Notes: a model not told the origin generated them from the sequence alone. Numbered from the stretch's first letter, positions 41,500-53,954 are shown. The stretch is DNA of 64,000 nucleotides from Lepas anatifera (GCA_034440635.1 JAOTON010001944.1:1-64000); one strand, 5' to 3'. Made by a program: numbers and translations.

Positions 41500-43690
41500 T
41501 ACAAAGCAATAAAGCCCGCCATGTAAGCCAGCACCTGCCTAAAATTTGTTCGGTATATGCCCCTTTCTGTCGGAGCAGCTGGTTGCGCAGCGGTGTCCTG
41601 GTCATCTTCATCCCGTCAGTCCTGTTCTTTGTACATGTGGAGCGGGGCAAGGCTGCAACCTCTCCACCTCATAACACAGCGGCGACGTCAAACTCTTCAG
41701 TACTGACTGTCAGAGGGTCCAGCTGCAGGGTAGCCGCACCCAGGTTAGTTGGTTCTTCTTCATCAAGCAGGACTGGGACTCCAGCGGGCCATGGTCTGGC
41801 ATGAGAACCAGCGGCCACGGACGGTGAGGTCCCATCAACAAGAGTCTCATACGAGTCTTGACTTCGACCGTCGTTGGGTGGGTGTTGGCTGCCCCCAACA
41901 CCCTGACCTGTGAGAAGAAGTTCTCCACCACGTCCTGGTTCACCCGTGACGTCAGAAAGTACTTGACGCCGTATATGTTCTTAATAATGCTGTGGGGACC
42001 TCACAGAGCAGTTAAGGATATGATGAACCCGTTCTGGAAGGGCAGCCTGCTCTGGCTTTCATCGCGCCAGGAGTCCCGATTTAGTCGCGCTAACTAGATA
42101 GGAGCGGTGGCTGAGCAACGATAGTGTACTCGAAGCCGAACGCCGACCGAAAAGCCCTGCCGTCAAGCATGCACCGAGAGCTACAGATGTCAAACACCTT
42201 ATCGCAGGTGATGATGAACTAAGCCTGCTTGGCGAAACGCTGACTGAATAGATGGAGCAGACGCTTTCCGACACGCTCGTCGAGCATTTAGGCTGCGGGG
42301 CGTACTCGCTGTCGCTCCAGGCCAGTCACCTGACGGGAGAGATTTGTTATTAACTTCACCATCAAAACTATCGACTGATGAGCAAATGTCATATGCGAAC
42401 AGTTTTATCCCATATATCGCTATATCGAGCAAGTAGCAGACACTTCTGTTAAATATTCACAAGCCGGTGATTTACGGTTCTTCCAACTTAAAACCCGGAG
42501 ACAAAATATATCCAGTTTTCACACTTTGGTCCTAACTTAAAACTGACAAAATCTATTTTGACCTACCCACTGCAAGGTTCATTATCTCATTTTATTCACT
42601 AGGGAACCACGGGCCTTTCTGATTTCCGATTTTTCCACACCAGTCATCCACAGTCCAGCGATCCCAGCAATTAATCCACGGTCCGTCAAGTACCAATGGT
42701 AGTCACGCCTACTATTTTTTCCGCACCTTTACCTGAGATAAAAAGCACTCGCTTATAAGCAACTACTACGTTCCTGATGCCCGAGAATAATAAAATATGT
42801 TTATCTGAATGAGTGACCTGAGCTTACACACGCACTTAACCATGCTTCAGTCAATTACTAAACTTCATAGGCAGATCCAGGGGGGGGCAAGTCAGCGCCC
42901 TCTGAAGGGTCGATGGCACCCCCTGAAATGTCGCTTCCCAAACTCTCCCCCCAGGATGCGAAAATCAGCGCCCACCTATAGCATTTTGCGCCCATCTCAT
43001 AAGTTTGCCGGTAAGAAGTGGCGCCCCCCCACGGGAAGATGTCCCCCAATCGGCAATCCTGGATCAGCCTATGCTAATATTTGAGTTAAGTTTGAACTTT
43101 AACTTGATAGTCATACGATCAATTGTCACTACAAGTTGAATGGGACATAACAATCATACAAATGTTTTAAACCAGATGGAAAAGTGTGCTCCCGCGTTCA
43201 AAATCAGTCCACATGCTACGGAAACACAAGCAGACACAAGGGGGGGAGGGTAAGCGGCCATGCTTCTCCAAAATGGCAAAAATTTGAGCTTATTTTCTGA
43301 AATAAAAACTTTACAATTTCTCCCGCATCCTCCCCCAATGGTGCTCCTGAATCCGCTCCTGCAGAGAAATCAGTTAAACTTCACGCTTAACAGAGACAAA
43401 AACGAGAGTGAACGGGAATTTGATACACACACTTTCTACTGCGCACCTGTATGTGCTCCCACTAAAGAGAATGGCAAGGCTGTCACTTGGTGTTGTCCTT
43501 GGCCAAAATTGGCTGGTAGAAGTCCTTGTCCAGTACCGGTACTTCTGGACCTTGAAGCCAATGATCCTGGCCCGAGATGTGGTTCTTCAGCAGCTTCAGC
43601 AGGTGAGGGATGTCAATGAAAGTGTAGATCTTTCTGCAAAAGTCAAAATACACCAAAATGTAATATTGCAAAATGTTAAAAGGTAATGCC
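41500..43690 (-). pseudogene. P-element/THAP9-like transposase remnant, copy 1
   Basis: Minus-strand segments in order: FIDIPHLLKLLKNHISGQD (43640-43580), the usual P-type HLLK.LRN motif of the RNase H-fold core; NLSRQVTGLERQRVRPAA (about 42350-42290); FQNGFIISLTAL, a TGA, then GVKYFLTSRVNQDVVENFF and SQVRVLG (about 42040-41890), matching the L.QD.lEnfFs.iR motif near the C-terminus; and VLAYMAGFIAL (41541-41504), resembling the YlAGyv motif. Stops and frameshifts separate the segments. A THAP domain was not securely found; LHLFPSS-like residues occur upstream in the other copy. Such proteins cut and paste P-type DNA transposons. Confidence 0.7.
42866..43073. mobile_element. hAT-like MITE shared by both duplicated copies
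   Basis: Ends CATAGGCAGATCCAGG and CCTGGATCAGCCTATG. Flanks CTAAACTT and CTAATATT are a decayed TSD. The same insertion is at 60357-60574, so it predates the duplication. Confidence 0.8.
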
Positions 43691-45326
43691 TGGACAAATA
43701 ATTTTGTTCTCTGGATTATCAGCTGGTATTATGTTCCAATGCAGTAATTATGTTGTTTAAAACATTTTACCTTGCTAGGCAAGTGCAACTTCATCAATTA
43801 ATACAAGATTCTACCATCAAGCAGTGTGATTTCTTCTTCTGTGAATTAGGCAAGAGTAGAGCTTCACTTCCTGCATGGAAAGTACTATGCCCATGGTTTC
43901 AGCTCAGTAATAAGCATAAATAATTAACAAAATTTATTTAATGATTTCAGAAAAATGATTTAAACTATTTTTTTTACATGAAGTAAAATTAAAAAACTGA
44001 CCAGACTTTGAGGCAGGTAATGTTTTTATCAATGAGCCCTAGAGAATACAGCAATATGGAAGTATCACAGCACAGAGGTGCTGCCACATACATTGTCAAT
44101 TTTGGAGGGAGAATTTTCAATTACGGGTCACAGTGCCCAGAAAAGAGAGCATGCTTATTACTGGAAATTTTGGCCACCATTTCCCCAACATGACACAAGT
44201 AAAGACAACACTTATATGTGATACATATTTTCATAATTGTACTACTCGTCGTATCATTATATCAATGCATTTTTCATAATATTTGGCTTTAAAAATCCAC
44301 AGCATAGCAAATAGGCTCCAAAGAAAACTGACTTTGTCAGCCTAATGGGACTAAATAAATGAACATCACCATGGAACCAAGGAAGACATTACATCCAAAT
44401 AATTACGAACCCACTGTGTTATGACAGCTTCATAAACATATCAACCATGTCACACAGCAGAGCACGGCCAGTACCCGTGCCCAGATTATTGACAGACAAA
44501 CCAAACTACTGCACACTGCTAACTAGCCACTGACACTAATTTACCACTTGACCTGATCAGAGATAAACTTCACAAATTCAATTTCAGTGTGGAGCACCTA
44601 GACATGGATTTTATGCCTATGTACTCAAGAGAGCATATCATTGAGCATGGAAAAGGAAACTTGACCATTTACCATGCATAGCTGGAAAGAAACAGATGCA
44701 TCGTTGCTGGATGTTTAGTGCAACATTTGAACTCTGCATATTGCAGGTGTATTTTAAGTACTGCATAAGCAAGTACTGTTCCCTTGGCCTCCCCTTCATT
44801 CCAGAATATTTTTCTTCGGCAGCCCCATCGCTTCTTTCTAGGGACGAGAACCACACCTTTACCTGTGCGACAATTGCCATGAGCACAAACCTGGAAAATC
44901 AAGTAACTTTGAAAATATTGACAATCACTCCCCAAACTTGCTATAGAAAAGACAACACACACACACTGCAATATACATCGCCCTTGCCAGGGCAGTTGAA
45001 CATAGATTATAAACTGCGGCAATTAACAACAAAAATCAACAATGGTGGGCACATGTGGCGGCAAATAAATGGCGCGACTGACTTGCGCGCGGTTCCTTGG
45101 TCTTGAAAGATGCCAATTAATGAACTTGATTTGGCTTCACTTAATCTCTATATTTTACAAAAACATATTCATTAAATTTACCTTAGATATTCTAGAACTA
45201 ATAGAAAAATTATTTCAAAACATAAAAATTATAAACTATCTCTAAATTAGGGAGAATAATGAATTTTTTCGTGGTACAGTGTTGGGTTCAAGCACGAGCA
45301 AGACATTTTCTTTGCACCGTTTACCC
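43691..45326. other. Right part of copy 1, no secure gene
   Basis: The sequence aligns with 61150-63811 apart from the insertions there. A minus-strand frame at 44669-45022 may contain the N-terminal part of the P-type protein (KHPATMHLF resembles the start of a THAP domain in the other copy), but the Cys and His ligands cannot be placed. The small plus-strand frames are shadows. Confidence 0.35.
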
Positions 45327-46001
45327 CCTTACCAAGACTACCAAGTAGATGTTGGACGTCTCTGAGCCCTGAGTCTCTGGACTGGAGTCTCTGAGTCTCT
45401 GGACGTCTCTGAGCCCGCCGTCTGTCTGGTTTCCTCCTCGACGACCGTTCCTGGCAACCCGTCTCCCCCTGTCTGGAGTCTAGTTTCCACTGAGCTGAGC
45501 GTCGGTGTCCATGGGGCCTGATGGCGCCCGGTTGCTTGGTGGTCCTTTACTGCCTGTGTCCGCTGGTGGTATGAAAACGACTCCGTTTTTATTGTCTTCT
45601 TATTTTAATCTTTGTATGATGATGAGTATGTAATAAACGTGTGATGGCTTCAAGTCAGCAAAGAAACTGCTTTGTCTTGGATTTTTTTGATAAAATATTT
45701 GTTTATCAATTAAATTAGAAAAATCCAAAATGTAACGATTTTTCATATTCAATGCTTATATAAAAGAAAACTAGTCTCGGGGTGGTCTCGAGGCCCCGCC
45801 TCCAACATCTGTCAAGCTGTGCACCCATTGGTCCATTGTTTAAATCCGGCCATGAATAAGAGACACCTGGATCGGAGACTCGCCGCCTCCGACCGACAGC
45901 GCCGATCACTCCGTACTGCGCATGCGCGAAACGACGTACAGGGCGCATCACTTCCCAATGCATTAGTTCGAATGAGGCGGGCGGGGAGGCTGGGTTGAAA
46001 T
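45327..46001. other. Spacer; short GTCTCTGAG-type repeats
   Basis: Bases 45350-45420 contain several GAGTCTCTGGAC and GTCTCTGAGCCC words. AATAAAC lies at 45632. A solo LTR is conceivable but no boundaries or TSD are visible. Nothing else is supported. Confidence 0.3.
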
Positions 46002-47760
46002 CAGTGGCGTAACCAAGGAGGTGGGTCCTAGGGGTCTGCGGACCCCTTTGGACCGATCAGGGGCCCCAGCGTCAGACTCTGGAGGTCTCCGAGATGCATT
46101 CTCAGAGGCCCCGAATCGGCCGCAGGGCTCCCTTCCAAGAGAGTTTATCTCAGGCGGGCCTCAAGAGTTGTTCTCAGGGCCCCCCGAAGGCTATCTCAGG
46201 GGCACCGCGAGGGGTTGGTCTTAGAGCCTGCGAGAGACGGTCTCAGAGCTCCCCGAAAGTCGGTTCAGGGCCCCCCGTTAGTCGGTCTCAGGGGCCCCAA
46301 GGACCATTTCCGGACCTTTTTCGTTATATGACTACCTTTTTCTACGAACTTGATTATCGTGCATATGTGCGATGTGGAACCATGGGGTAGCCCCCATCGA
46401 ATACTTATCACAACCGGGTGTCTAAACTCATATTGACCACAATTCCCCGAAATGAAAGGTCCATCGGCGGACCGTTATTTTAGGTCCATGGGGCACTCAT
46501 ATAAGGCTATTTTTTGGCCCCTCTCCCCTACTTTAGAGGCGGGCAAAGGTGCTTTGCACAGAACGTCTTATAAAAAGCCCTTAACTAACTAACCCCTCCC
46601 CCGTTGAGCTCTTAGGGGATCCCGGAGACTGGCTCTGGGGCTCCCTGAGACCAACACTTGGTGGCACTCAATAAGGCTCATTTCGGCCGCTCCACCGATT
46701 AGCTCTCAGGAAACTCAGACTGATTCCTGGGGGCCTCTTAGAAGAAAACTGAGGGGGCCCCCCGATAATATCTCGGGGCTCCTGAGATAAGTTCTCGGCA
46801 GCACCTCTGGGACTATATATCGCGACCCCAGATTTGCTCCAAGTGGGGCGAGGGGGCTGATACTTACTGTCAGGGGCATCCAGATTAGCCCGGGGTCCCC
46901 TGAGGCTGACTCTCGGTGGGTGGGGATGGAAATTATTTCCGACAGCCCTCCGAGACTAATCCTGGGGCGCCTCCTGAGACTAACATTCGAGTGGGGAGCA
47001 CTGCTGATACTGAATCTTTGGTGCTCCTGAGACTAAATCTCGAAGGCCCAGATTAGCCCCTCAGGGGGCCACGGCTAACTCGGGACCCCCTGAGACGGAC
47101 TCTCGAGCCACTTAAACCGAAATTAGGGAGCTCCTCTGGGGATTGCTCCGGTCCACAGGCTTAGCTCTCGGATGCCCGAGACTGACTCCCGGCGGTCCCC
47201 TGGGACTAACTTTTGGCTGCTCCCCTGGACTGACTCTCGGGGCCCCTTAGATCAAAATTGGGGGCAAAACTTGGGGCTAACTCTCAAGGGCTCCCAAGAT
47301 TACCTCTCGGCCCCCGAAACCAACCGGGTATTCATGAGACTAATTCTGGGTCCCAAGACTAGCTTTCAGGGCCCCTTGAAAGGAACTCTTGGCTCCTGAG
47401 AAAGACGTCCTTGAGACATGGGGGCCCATGAAACTAACACTTGGCAGCACCTATGATAATAATTCTCGGATCCCCATATTAGCTTTCGGAACCCCTGAGA
47501 GGAGGTCCCCATAGACCAAAACGGATGGGCCCTGATAATAACTTGGGTCTCTCGTGATTAAATCCTGGCCTTTGGAGCCCCCTGAAAATGACTCGAGGGA
47601 CTCCTGAAGCCAACTCTCGAGGGGAGGGTGCTCCTGAGACTAATTTTCGGGATCCCCTGACTGACTCTCGGGGACCCTGATACCGGCTCTCGGGGGCTCC
47701 TGACACCGGCTCTCGAGTGGGGGGCTGGGGGAGCACTACCCCCAGTCCGAAAGTTATGGG
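46002..47760. repeat. hAT-type left end followed by a minisatellite G array
   Basis: CAGTGGCGTAACCAAGG at 46002 matches the left end of the 15874 element and is followed by GGTCC..GGGGTCTGCGGACCCC, as at the right end there (18640-18660). The array covers 46020-46300 and 46610-47720 in CTGAGACTGACTCTCGGGG units. No matching right end or TSD was found, so the element is truncated. Confidence 0.7.
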
Positions 47761-48174
47761 GCAGCCGAATCCGCCCCTTCCCCTGCTGTTTCGCCTCTGA
47801 CTTGACGTCATCGTGTAATGCAGGGAAAATTTGTCTTTTGGAGGGGTTTAGTTTGCCACCCTCTCCCCTTTCCCTGACCCCTGTTAATGGCAATGTCCTG
47901 GAAAATGAAAAGCGTGGTACAGAACATGCTCATCGGTCAGCTGGAACCACGCTGTCTGCAGAGATGTGCTAAATGTGGCCTCAATTTCGACGAGTCGTGG
48001 CCGTTTTCCCCATTTGACGCGCCTGCGTCCGAGACGTCCGGCGGCCGGCGCCCTGTATGTCGAAGCTTCCCACTTTTCCCGCTAGGCGGACGACCGCTGT
48101 CGCTCACATCAAAGGCGCCGACAGGGAGTCTCCGATCCAGGTATCTCTTATTCATGATCCGGCCAAAGTTTTAC
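47761..48174. other. GC-rich spacer, no recognised gene
   Basis: Frames of 70-110 codons occur on both strands but overlap each other and show no domain. CG-rich words such as GGCGGCCGGCGCC are concentrated at 48000-48120. Confidence 0.3.
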
Positions 48175-48366
48175 CTAGGGCTTGTTCCAGCGCCTCCTTA
48201 GAAAAAAGATGAGAGTAGCTTGGAGTAAGTCGGAGCAGGCGCAAAAACTGGTGTCCGCTGGACCGATTTCGGATGAGATTGGATGAGATATCAGCTGATT
48301 GCGCCTGATCAGCGCCAATATGGCGGGCGTGGCGCCGCTAAGAAACTAATCGAATTTGATTAAAAC

Positions 48367-48640
48367 CTAAGCTACACTACTCGTTTTTTCGTTTCGTTTT
48401 TCGTTTTTTCGTTTTTTCGCTTTGATTTTGCCCCGTGAAAAAGTTCGATCCATTGGAAATGCATTAGGAGCGCTACACTACGAATAGCGCGAAACGAAAA
48501 AACGAAAACACGAAAAAACGAAAACACGAAAAAAACGAAACGAAAAAACAAAAAAACGATAAAACGAAAAAACGAAAAAACGAGAAAACGAAGCGAAAAA
48601 ACGAGAAAACGAAGCGAAAAAACGAAAAAACGAGAAAACG
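48367..48640. repeat. Inner inverted repeat and CGTTTTTT/CGAAAAAA array, left
   Basis: Thirty bases starting CTAAGCTACACTACTCG (48367-48396) are a perfect inverted copy of 55777-55806. They lead into CGTTTTTT units (to 48422), then, after a 57-base gap, CGAAAAAA units in the opposite sense (48480-48640), so this end could also fold on itself. Confidence 0.8.
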
Positions 48641-49260
48641 ATAAAGTTTAAATATTTAAACTTTTTTCGTTTTTTAGTGTTTTGAATGATTGTTTACTTT
48701 TGTCCCATTACTATCTTGAGGGGTAAAAGCGTGTAAATTTACGGTCTATGTAGTGTTTTAACATTGTGCAGTGGTAGATTCATTCGTGCAGGGCAGGAGT
48801 TTGTGTCTTGGTTTTGTTTGCCCGGGCTAAAATGAGCATTTGCTAACTGATAGGTACCTAGGTACATTCTTGTGTTGTGTGCGTGGTTCATGTACCTATC
48901 CATTTTTTGTGAATTCCTCCTTTGAACAAGGAAGGAAATCAGGAGTGGCAGGATGTCTGGATTCAATAGGGTACCTTTGATTTTTCAGCCCAATTTATTG
49001 TGCTGGCTCAGCTTTATTGTGCCTTTTAATCCTTGTGTAGGTAAGCATGGAGTCACACTATGGAACCCGTCCAGAGGCAGGGCTCCGCGCCAAGGGGGCA
49101 CCTTTGATTTTTCAACCCAATTTTTGTGTACGCTCAGCTTTGTCGCAGCTGTTGATCACATATAGGACATAAGCACGGCCAGCTGGGAGGTAGCAAAGAG
49201 AGTTCTTCATGGATCCACATGTTACAGGTTCAAGGTAGGGAAGCCACATCCATTAATGAG

Positions 49261-49829
49261 CAGAGCCGGGCGTGCTACTCGATTATTGGTAGTGCGCTAG
49301 CGTGCCTGCGCTACTCTGGCCGCGGTTAGTGCGCACCTGGAATAGCGCTACTCATTTTTTTATATCGGTGCGCTAGCGCTCCTGCGCTACTGATTTCCAA
49401 ACTATTACCCGCAATTGACCAGGGTTCAGAGCCCAACGCTACTGACGGGGGATTCACCCCCTTCCCGGACCCAGCTAACTCTGCTTCTTAAAAAAGAAAG
49501 AAAATTGGCAATGTTACATTTAATTAAAAAATAAACAAAGGAAAAAACGAAGGACTCACTTGGCTGTGGCTCTCGTTAGAGGGCCCAGGACTGTGCACAC
49601 AACACATTCAACTCAATCCATTAGCAGTTAAGCTGTAAAGGTACACACTACTGTAGTGCCAATTTTCAGTGAAGGGTTCAAGCTTTACACAATGAGGAGC
49701 GCTGTAAAATTTTGGGCGGTGTGCTACTCTACTTGTGCTCCTTTGAAAAACTTTGCGCTCCTGCGCTCCTCAAAAGACGGTGCGCAATTGCGCAGGAGCA
49801 CACTAAAGGTGCGCACTTGCCCAGCTCTG
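49261..49829. mobile_element. hAT-type element, 569 bp
   Basis: Ends CAGAGCCGGGCG and GCCCAGCTCTG form an inverted pair, and TTAATGAG/GTAATGAG flank it (one mismatch). The interior repeats GCGCTCCTGCGCTAC. No coding frame is convincing. Confidence 0.78.
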
Positions 49830-49843
49830 GTAATGAGGGCAAG

Positions 49844-50119
49844 CAGGTGCGGATCCAGGACCACCGATCGGGGGGCACATTGCTGAGGGGGCGCCATTTT
49901 TGGCCAAGGGGGCATCGTTATTTGCCAAGGTGGGTGCGAAATTCTATTGCATGGCGCCAATTTTTGCATCCTGGGGGAGTTGAAAATTTTAGGCCTCACA
50001 GACCTAGTTTGAACTGTATAGCAGCTTTTCAGGGGGTGCCATCATGATCATCTTTCAGGGGGCGCCGAGGGTCGATGGGGGGTCCAAGTGCCCCTTTGCC
50101 CCCCCTGGATCCGCCTATG
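49844..50119. mobile_element. hAT-like MITE, 276 bp
   Basis: Ends CAGGTGCGGATCCAGG and CCTGGATCCGCCTATG, with the perfect TSD AGGGCAAG (49836-49843, 50120-50127). Its right half recurs at about 55355-55488 in the last exon of the MADF gene. Confidence 0.85.
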
Positions 50120-50391
50120 AGGGCAAGAAGGAAATGTGTATTGCATTTTGGAGTGTGTACTGCGTCTGGCAAACAGACTCCCAGACTGGGTCATCAATTT
50201 GCCATCTGTTGACACATTCATAGTCACTGGGCCAAGTATGTTTATACATTCCTGACATAGTCTAGCACTATACTTGCAATGAGCTCGATGAGAGCGGTTA
50301 AAACAGGCACATAGTGTGCCGCATAAAAACCTGTACATCTAAGGTAATGTAAGGTAGCTGAGGTTTGAGCAGCTCTGATTACACCACCAAT

Positions 50392-50528
50392 TGGGGTCGG
50401 ATCCAGCCTGATTGTTGGGGGGGGGGGCAACAGAATCCAAAATTGTGAAAATCAGGAGGCAAAGGGGTGGCGACAGAGGGTTTAGGGCGGGGGGCGATTA
50501 CCTTTTATGCCCCCTTGATCCGCCAGTG
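50392..50528. mobile_element. hAT-like MITE, 137 bp
   Basis: Ends TGGGGTCGGATCCAG and TTGATCCGCCAGTG, with the perfect TSD CCACCAAT (50384-50391, 50529-50536). It lies just upstream of the first coding exon of the MADF gene. Confidence 0.82.
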
Positions 50529-50696
50529 CCACCAATAAAGGATTTAACACATACTGAAAGACAAAATGGGACAAAATAAACCTCAGTCAAATCCCGGATG
50601 TCAATATTTCTCCTCTACTCATCATGTCATTCAGTGTGTTTTCAGAAATACAACTTGTATGTATCTCCCACTAAATCATGTTTTTGTGTTTTACAG

Positions 50697-50756
50697 ACAA
50701 AATCAAAATGAGCGAGGAAGGTGGAAATGAGGAAAGCGGCAATGTCGAGAGACCTG
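50697..50756 (+). CDS. MADF-domain protein, exon with start codon
   Basis: TTTTACAG before 50697 is a good acceptor, so at least one upstream non-coding exon is implied. The start is ATG 50708-50710 in AATCAAAATGA, a favourable context. The exon encodes an acidic leader MSEEGGNEESGNVERP and ends in phase 1 at the donor GTATGT (50757). The next exon, in matching phase, completes the Asp codon. The MADF reading begins eight residues into that exon, so this exon supplies only the N-terminal tail. Confidence 0.7.
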
Positions 50757-51050
50757 GTATGTGGGTATGATTGGGTGTGTTCATTGATATGCTGTTTCTT
50801 GTTATGGGACATTAGAATATACCTACCTATCCTGGAGCAGTGACTTTGCTTTGCATTGCTTGAAATGATTTTTTGTATCCCACAAGTAATGTGTATAAGT
50901 GGCTGCTCCCTTAGCTATATTGGCCTTGTACTGCACTAGTTATGTGTTGATTATACAGACTTGTCCAAATAGTTCAAAATGGTGGCTGGTGGCTGACCTG
51001 AACCCACATTGCCAAATCTCACCTAATTCAGCCAGCACCTCTCTTCTCCT

Positions 51051-51193
51051 CACTGGCGGATCTAGAGGGGGGGGCACGGGGCCATGGTCACCCCCAAAAT
51101 GAGCAAAATTTGGCCGATTTTCTTCAAAAACACTATGTTTTTACGATTTTTCCAGGGTTGGCCCCCCCAACCGGCCGTCTGGATCCGCCCCTG
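51051..51193. mobile_element. hAT-like MITE in MADF intron
   Basis: Ends CACTGGCGGATCTAG and CTGGATCCGCCCCTG, with the perfect TSD CTTCTCCT (51043-51050, 51194-51201). Confidence 0.85.
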
Positions 51194-51654
51194 CTTCTCC
51201 TCACTCAATGACACCATCAAGCTGCCCAGAGTTAGGACCGAGGCGGCAAGGCAAAGTTTTCAGTTCCAGGCCGTCAGCACATGGAATGACACGATGGGTA
51301 GAGGTGATGAACGTGTGAATGAGTAGTTTTTAGCTCTTACCTGTGTTTATCTTCAGGTTCTTATATCGTGTTTACTTTTACCATGTTATGCTCTTTTATT
51401 CTTTTGTCATTGACGTGAGGGCTGAAAGGCCATTTAATGGAGACCTCAATACAGTACTATGACTACTATGACTATGGCCATGTCTGGGCTAAGCACATCT
51501 GGTTGAAGATCCTGGTCGGCAGTAGTATGCGTAACACCCTGTGCCGCAACAGGCAGCAGCAGTCACACCACGGTCCTGCATGTTGGTTGCTGGGTTGGTA
51601 ACCAGTATTTGTGAAATTGGATAATAACTACATGTAATCTTTTTTGTCTTTCAG

Positions 51655-51798
51655 ACTTTGATACGCAAACAGAGCTTCTTATCGAGGCTGTGCGCAGCGA
51701 GCCTTGCCTGTGGGATAAGAGGGACAAACAGTTCGCCGTACGCCGCAGTGAGAAGGAGGGTGCCTGGGCACGGGTGGCTGCCGAAGCCAGAATGGACT
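51655..51798 (+). CDS. MADF-domain protein, exon encoding first half of MADF
   Basis: The exon is bounded by TTTCAG and GTAAGT. Residues 17-64 of the conceptual protein include LLIEAVRSEPCLWDKRD and EGAWARVAAEARMD. This is the first two helices of a MADF domain (LI..V...P.LWD......R......W..IA.E), a Myb/SANT-related DNA-binding fold. Both ends are phase 1. The protein would act in the nucleus, as a transcription regulator or as the DNA-binding partner of a PIF/Harbinger transposase, given the surrounding terminal repeats. Confidence 0.85.
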
Positions 51799-52229
51799 GT
51801 AAGTTTTGCGGCTGTATAATAATTAAATAGACATCATTGCTGAATGGATGTGTATCCGTATATTGGGCTATTTCCTGCATCATGGCGTATTGTTTCGGGT
51901 TACTATTAAACGCATGGAAAGAATGCTAAAGGCGATGACAGCTTGTGTGTGTGTGTGTTGGGTTTTTTTAGGGCGCTTTCAGCATCTAGGCTATATCGCG
52001 CCCAGGCGATGACAGCTTCTCCTCGTGTGTTTCGTGAAGTAGAAAACTAGAGCTACCATTATTTTTGGCGTTAGAAGGGAGCATCGATGCCCCCCCCTCC
52101 CGATGGGGCAAAGGTGGTGCCGGACCCCCGGTAGGGCGTGGGTTTCCTTAAATATGTGCCTAGATAGATAGCTGTCAGACGCGTGAGATGCCAGTGACAT
52201 CTGGTGTGAGATATCGCATGTCCATGCAG

Positions 52230-52389
52230 GTGAAAGTGCGAAGAAGCTATGGACAAGGACCAGAAATTACTATATGAGTAGGTTCCGGCTCATCGATCCC
52301 AGCGGCAGCGCTGCGATGCCAGACGTCGACAAGCTGGGCACTTACGGCCAGCAGCTGGCATTTTTAGCGCCCATCGTCAAGCGTGGAAG
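52230..52389 (+). CDS. MADF-domain protein, exon encoding second half of MADF
   Basis: The acceptor CCATGCAG precedes 52230. The exon completes Cys65 and encodes ESAKKLWTRTRNYYMSRFR, the third helix (C...W..LR..Y.R), followed by AMPDVDKLGTYGQQLAFLAP, a normal MADF continuation. I end it at 52389 before GCAAGC, a GC-type donor, because this leaves phase 2 and joins in frame to the exon at 55170. Reading on instead gives a 60-residue unrelated tail ending at 52570, which is the alternative if the GC donor is not used. Confidence 0.75.
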
Positions 52390-53164
52390 GCAAGCGATGG
52401 GATATTCTCTGCGCCCCATTCTTGCCACGGCGCGTTCTGACATTTTCCGTAACGTAGCATTGTATTCTTGTCTTCATTTTTCACCACCAACAGGTCATTT
52501 TTCACCACCAACAGGCAAAGCCCAGTTGCTAAGGGGGTCGAAGAACACTTTAAGAGGCACCCTATTTTGATATTGTCCATCAACATAGTTAGCTACATAG
52601 GTACCTTGCATAATTCACAGGAACGTTACATGTATTAAACCTTGGTCATAAGCTGATGTCCGACGTGTCATGTCTCATATTCTGTGACGGAATTAAAAGC
52701 TCCTATATTTGTTTTTAAGTCGGATACTTGTGATGTAAATCATGGCCTGTTTCCAGAATTCAGCGCTTGGACTAAACAAGTCAGAAGCAAGTATCGATGC
52801 TTACTTATCGTAAACTTGTCTGGACTGTCGCCAAAACGTGGTGTTTTTCTACATTAAATATGGCTACGTATATAGCTCTAGTCCGCTAGTGTATACCTGT
52901 CTCCAGGGGGCATCGTCCCAAAACTGGTTTTACGCTAGGGTGTCGAGGGGAAAATTAGCCTTGGAATAAAGGAACCTACAACCATTGAGTATGCAAAGAT
53001 GGCTGCTTATTTTATGCCGATCTCTCCATTGTAGACACATTAGGAAAACTGAAACTGGTGGACAGATTTGTAGAACCATCTCAGAGGGACTTTTTTATAC
53101 ATTTTGACTCAGTCTTGCAAGCTCGGCTTTTGGGATCAAGGTTCCACTGGGTCATTCCACCGTA

Positions 53165-53530
53165 AATCGACCAACTGAGCTACCGCCGCCCCGGTAGCTC
53201 AGTTGGTAGAGCGTTGGGATCCGGCCCGCTGCTCAGAAGCATGCAGTGGCAGGGCATGCCCAGGCTTGGGATCGGTTCCCCTGAGACGCTCCGGCGCTCA
53301 ATAGTTTACCCGACGTACAGGTCGGCTGGCAACTGACTGGTGAGAGGGTGACCTGAGCGGGGCGGCCGTCCCTGTGCTTTGTGGGACGTTAAACTTTGGC
53401 TTCTAAATTAACCCTCCATTGAGGGAGTTGCTCGTTCGGGTGGTGGGGTCGGGGTCTCCGTGACAAGTCCCTTGATGACTTTAGTGAGACTCCGACTCCA
53501 CCAGTCGTACTAGGAACAACTTGAACAAAA
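53165..53530 (+). mobile_element. tRNA-derived SINE with inverted A-box
   Basis: CGGTAGCTCAGTTGGTAGAGCG (53192-53213) is a standard A-box region, and GGGATCGGTTCCC near 53269-53281 is a weak B-box. A body ending GTGGGACGTTAAAC and beyond follows. A perfect 16-base inverse copy of the head (53170-53185) lies 6 bases upstream. No intact cloverleaf forms, so it is not a tRNA gene. Confidence 0.7.
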
Positions 53531-53954
53531 TTTATAAAAAAACGTCAAATAATCCTCTTCGATTTTATAATGTCTTCAAAACTGGTGTATAGGGGGTTTG
53601 AGATGCGTAGAATGCTCCCATCGGGTCAAAAAAATTATTTAAAAATTATTTTGGCAGATATAGCCTCCGGCAATTTTCAAGTGTCACAATGTAAGTCTTT
53701 CTTTGAATTTGTATAGCTCCATCAGTTTTCATGTAATTCTATTTTTATATATCTACACAACATAAACTGGAGAATATGTTGGCTATCTCAAATTTTCGAA
53801 TTTGAAAATTTTTGACCTCGTGACCTCGTGACCTAGTTTTTGAACGGTGACCTTGACCCGCAGTGCGGTGAAATTGATAAACATTGCTTATAGCGTTTTG
53901 AGATTTGACAATGCTCTATCAGATAAAACAATGAAAAAAGATGACTTTCGAGCT

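Larger units (their letters stand above)
38564..45326. repeat. Large duplicated block, copy 1 (6.8 kb)
   Basis: From AGGTTCGGTTTTAG to TTTGCACCGTTTACCC this block aligns in order with 56734-63811, with long near-identical stretches. It holds a decayed P-type transposase on the minus strand. Two insertions absent from the other copy are 39324-39555 and 40410-41249. Its left edge abuts the LINE tail. Either a segmental duplication or two copies of one large P-type transposon would fit; I found no terminal inverted repeats. Confidence 0.85.

Noticed and set aside
41214..41804. 196-codon plus-strand frame
   Set aside because: It overlaps the decayed P-type transposase on the opposite strand, where the conserved motifs read, and starts in a TTAA element end.
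45327..45680. Solo LTR
   Set aside because: AATAAA and a possible TG start are present, but no CA end, TSD or second copy could be identified.
53185..53290. tRNA gene
   Set aside because: Only the A-box region is tRNA-like; no acceptor stem or anticodon arm completes and the B-box is degraded, so it is a SINE head.
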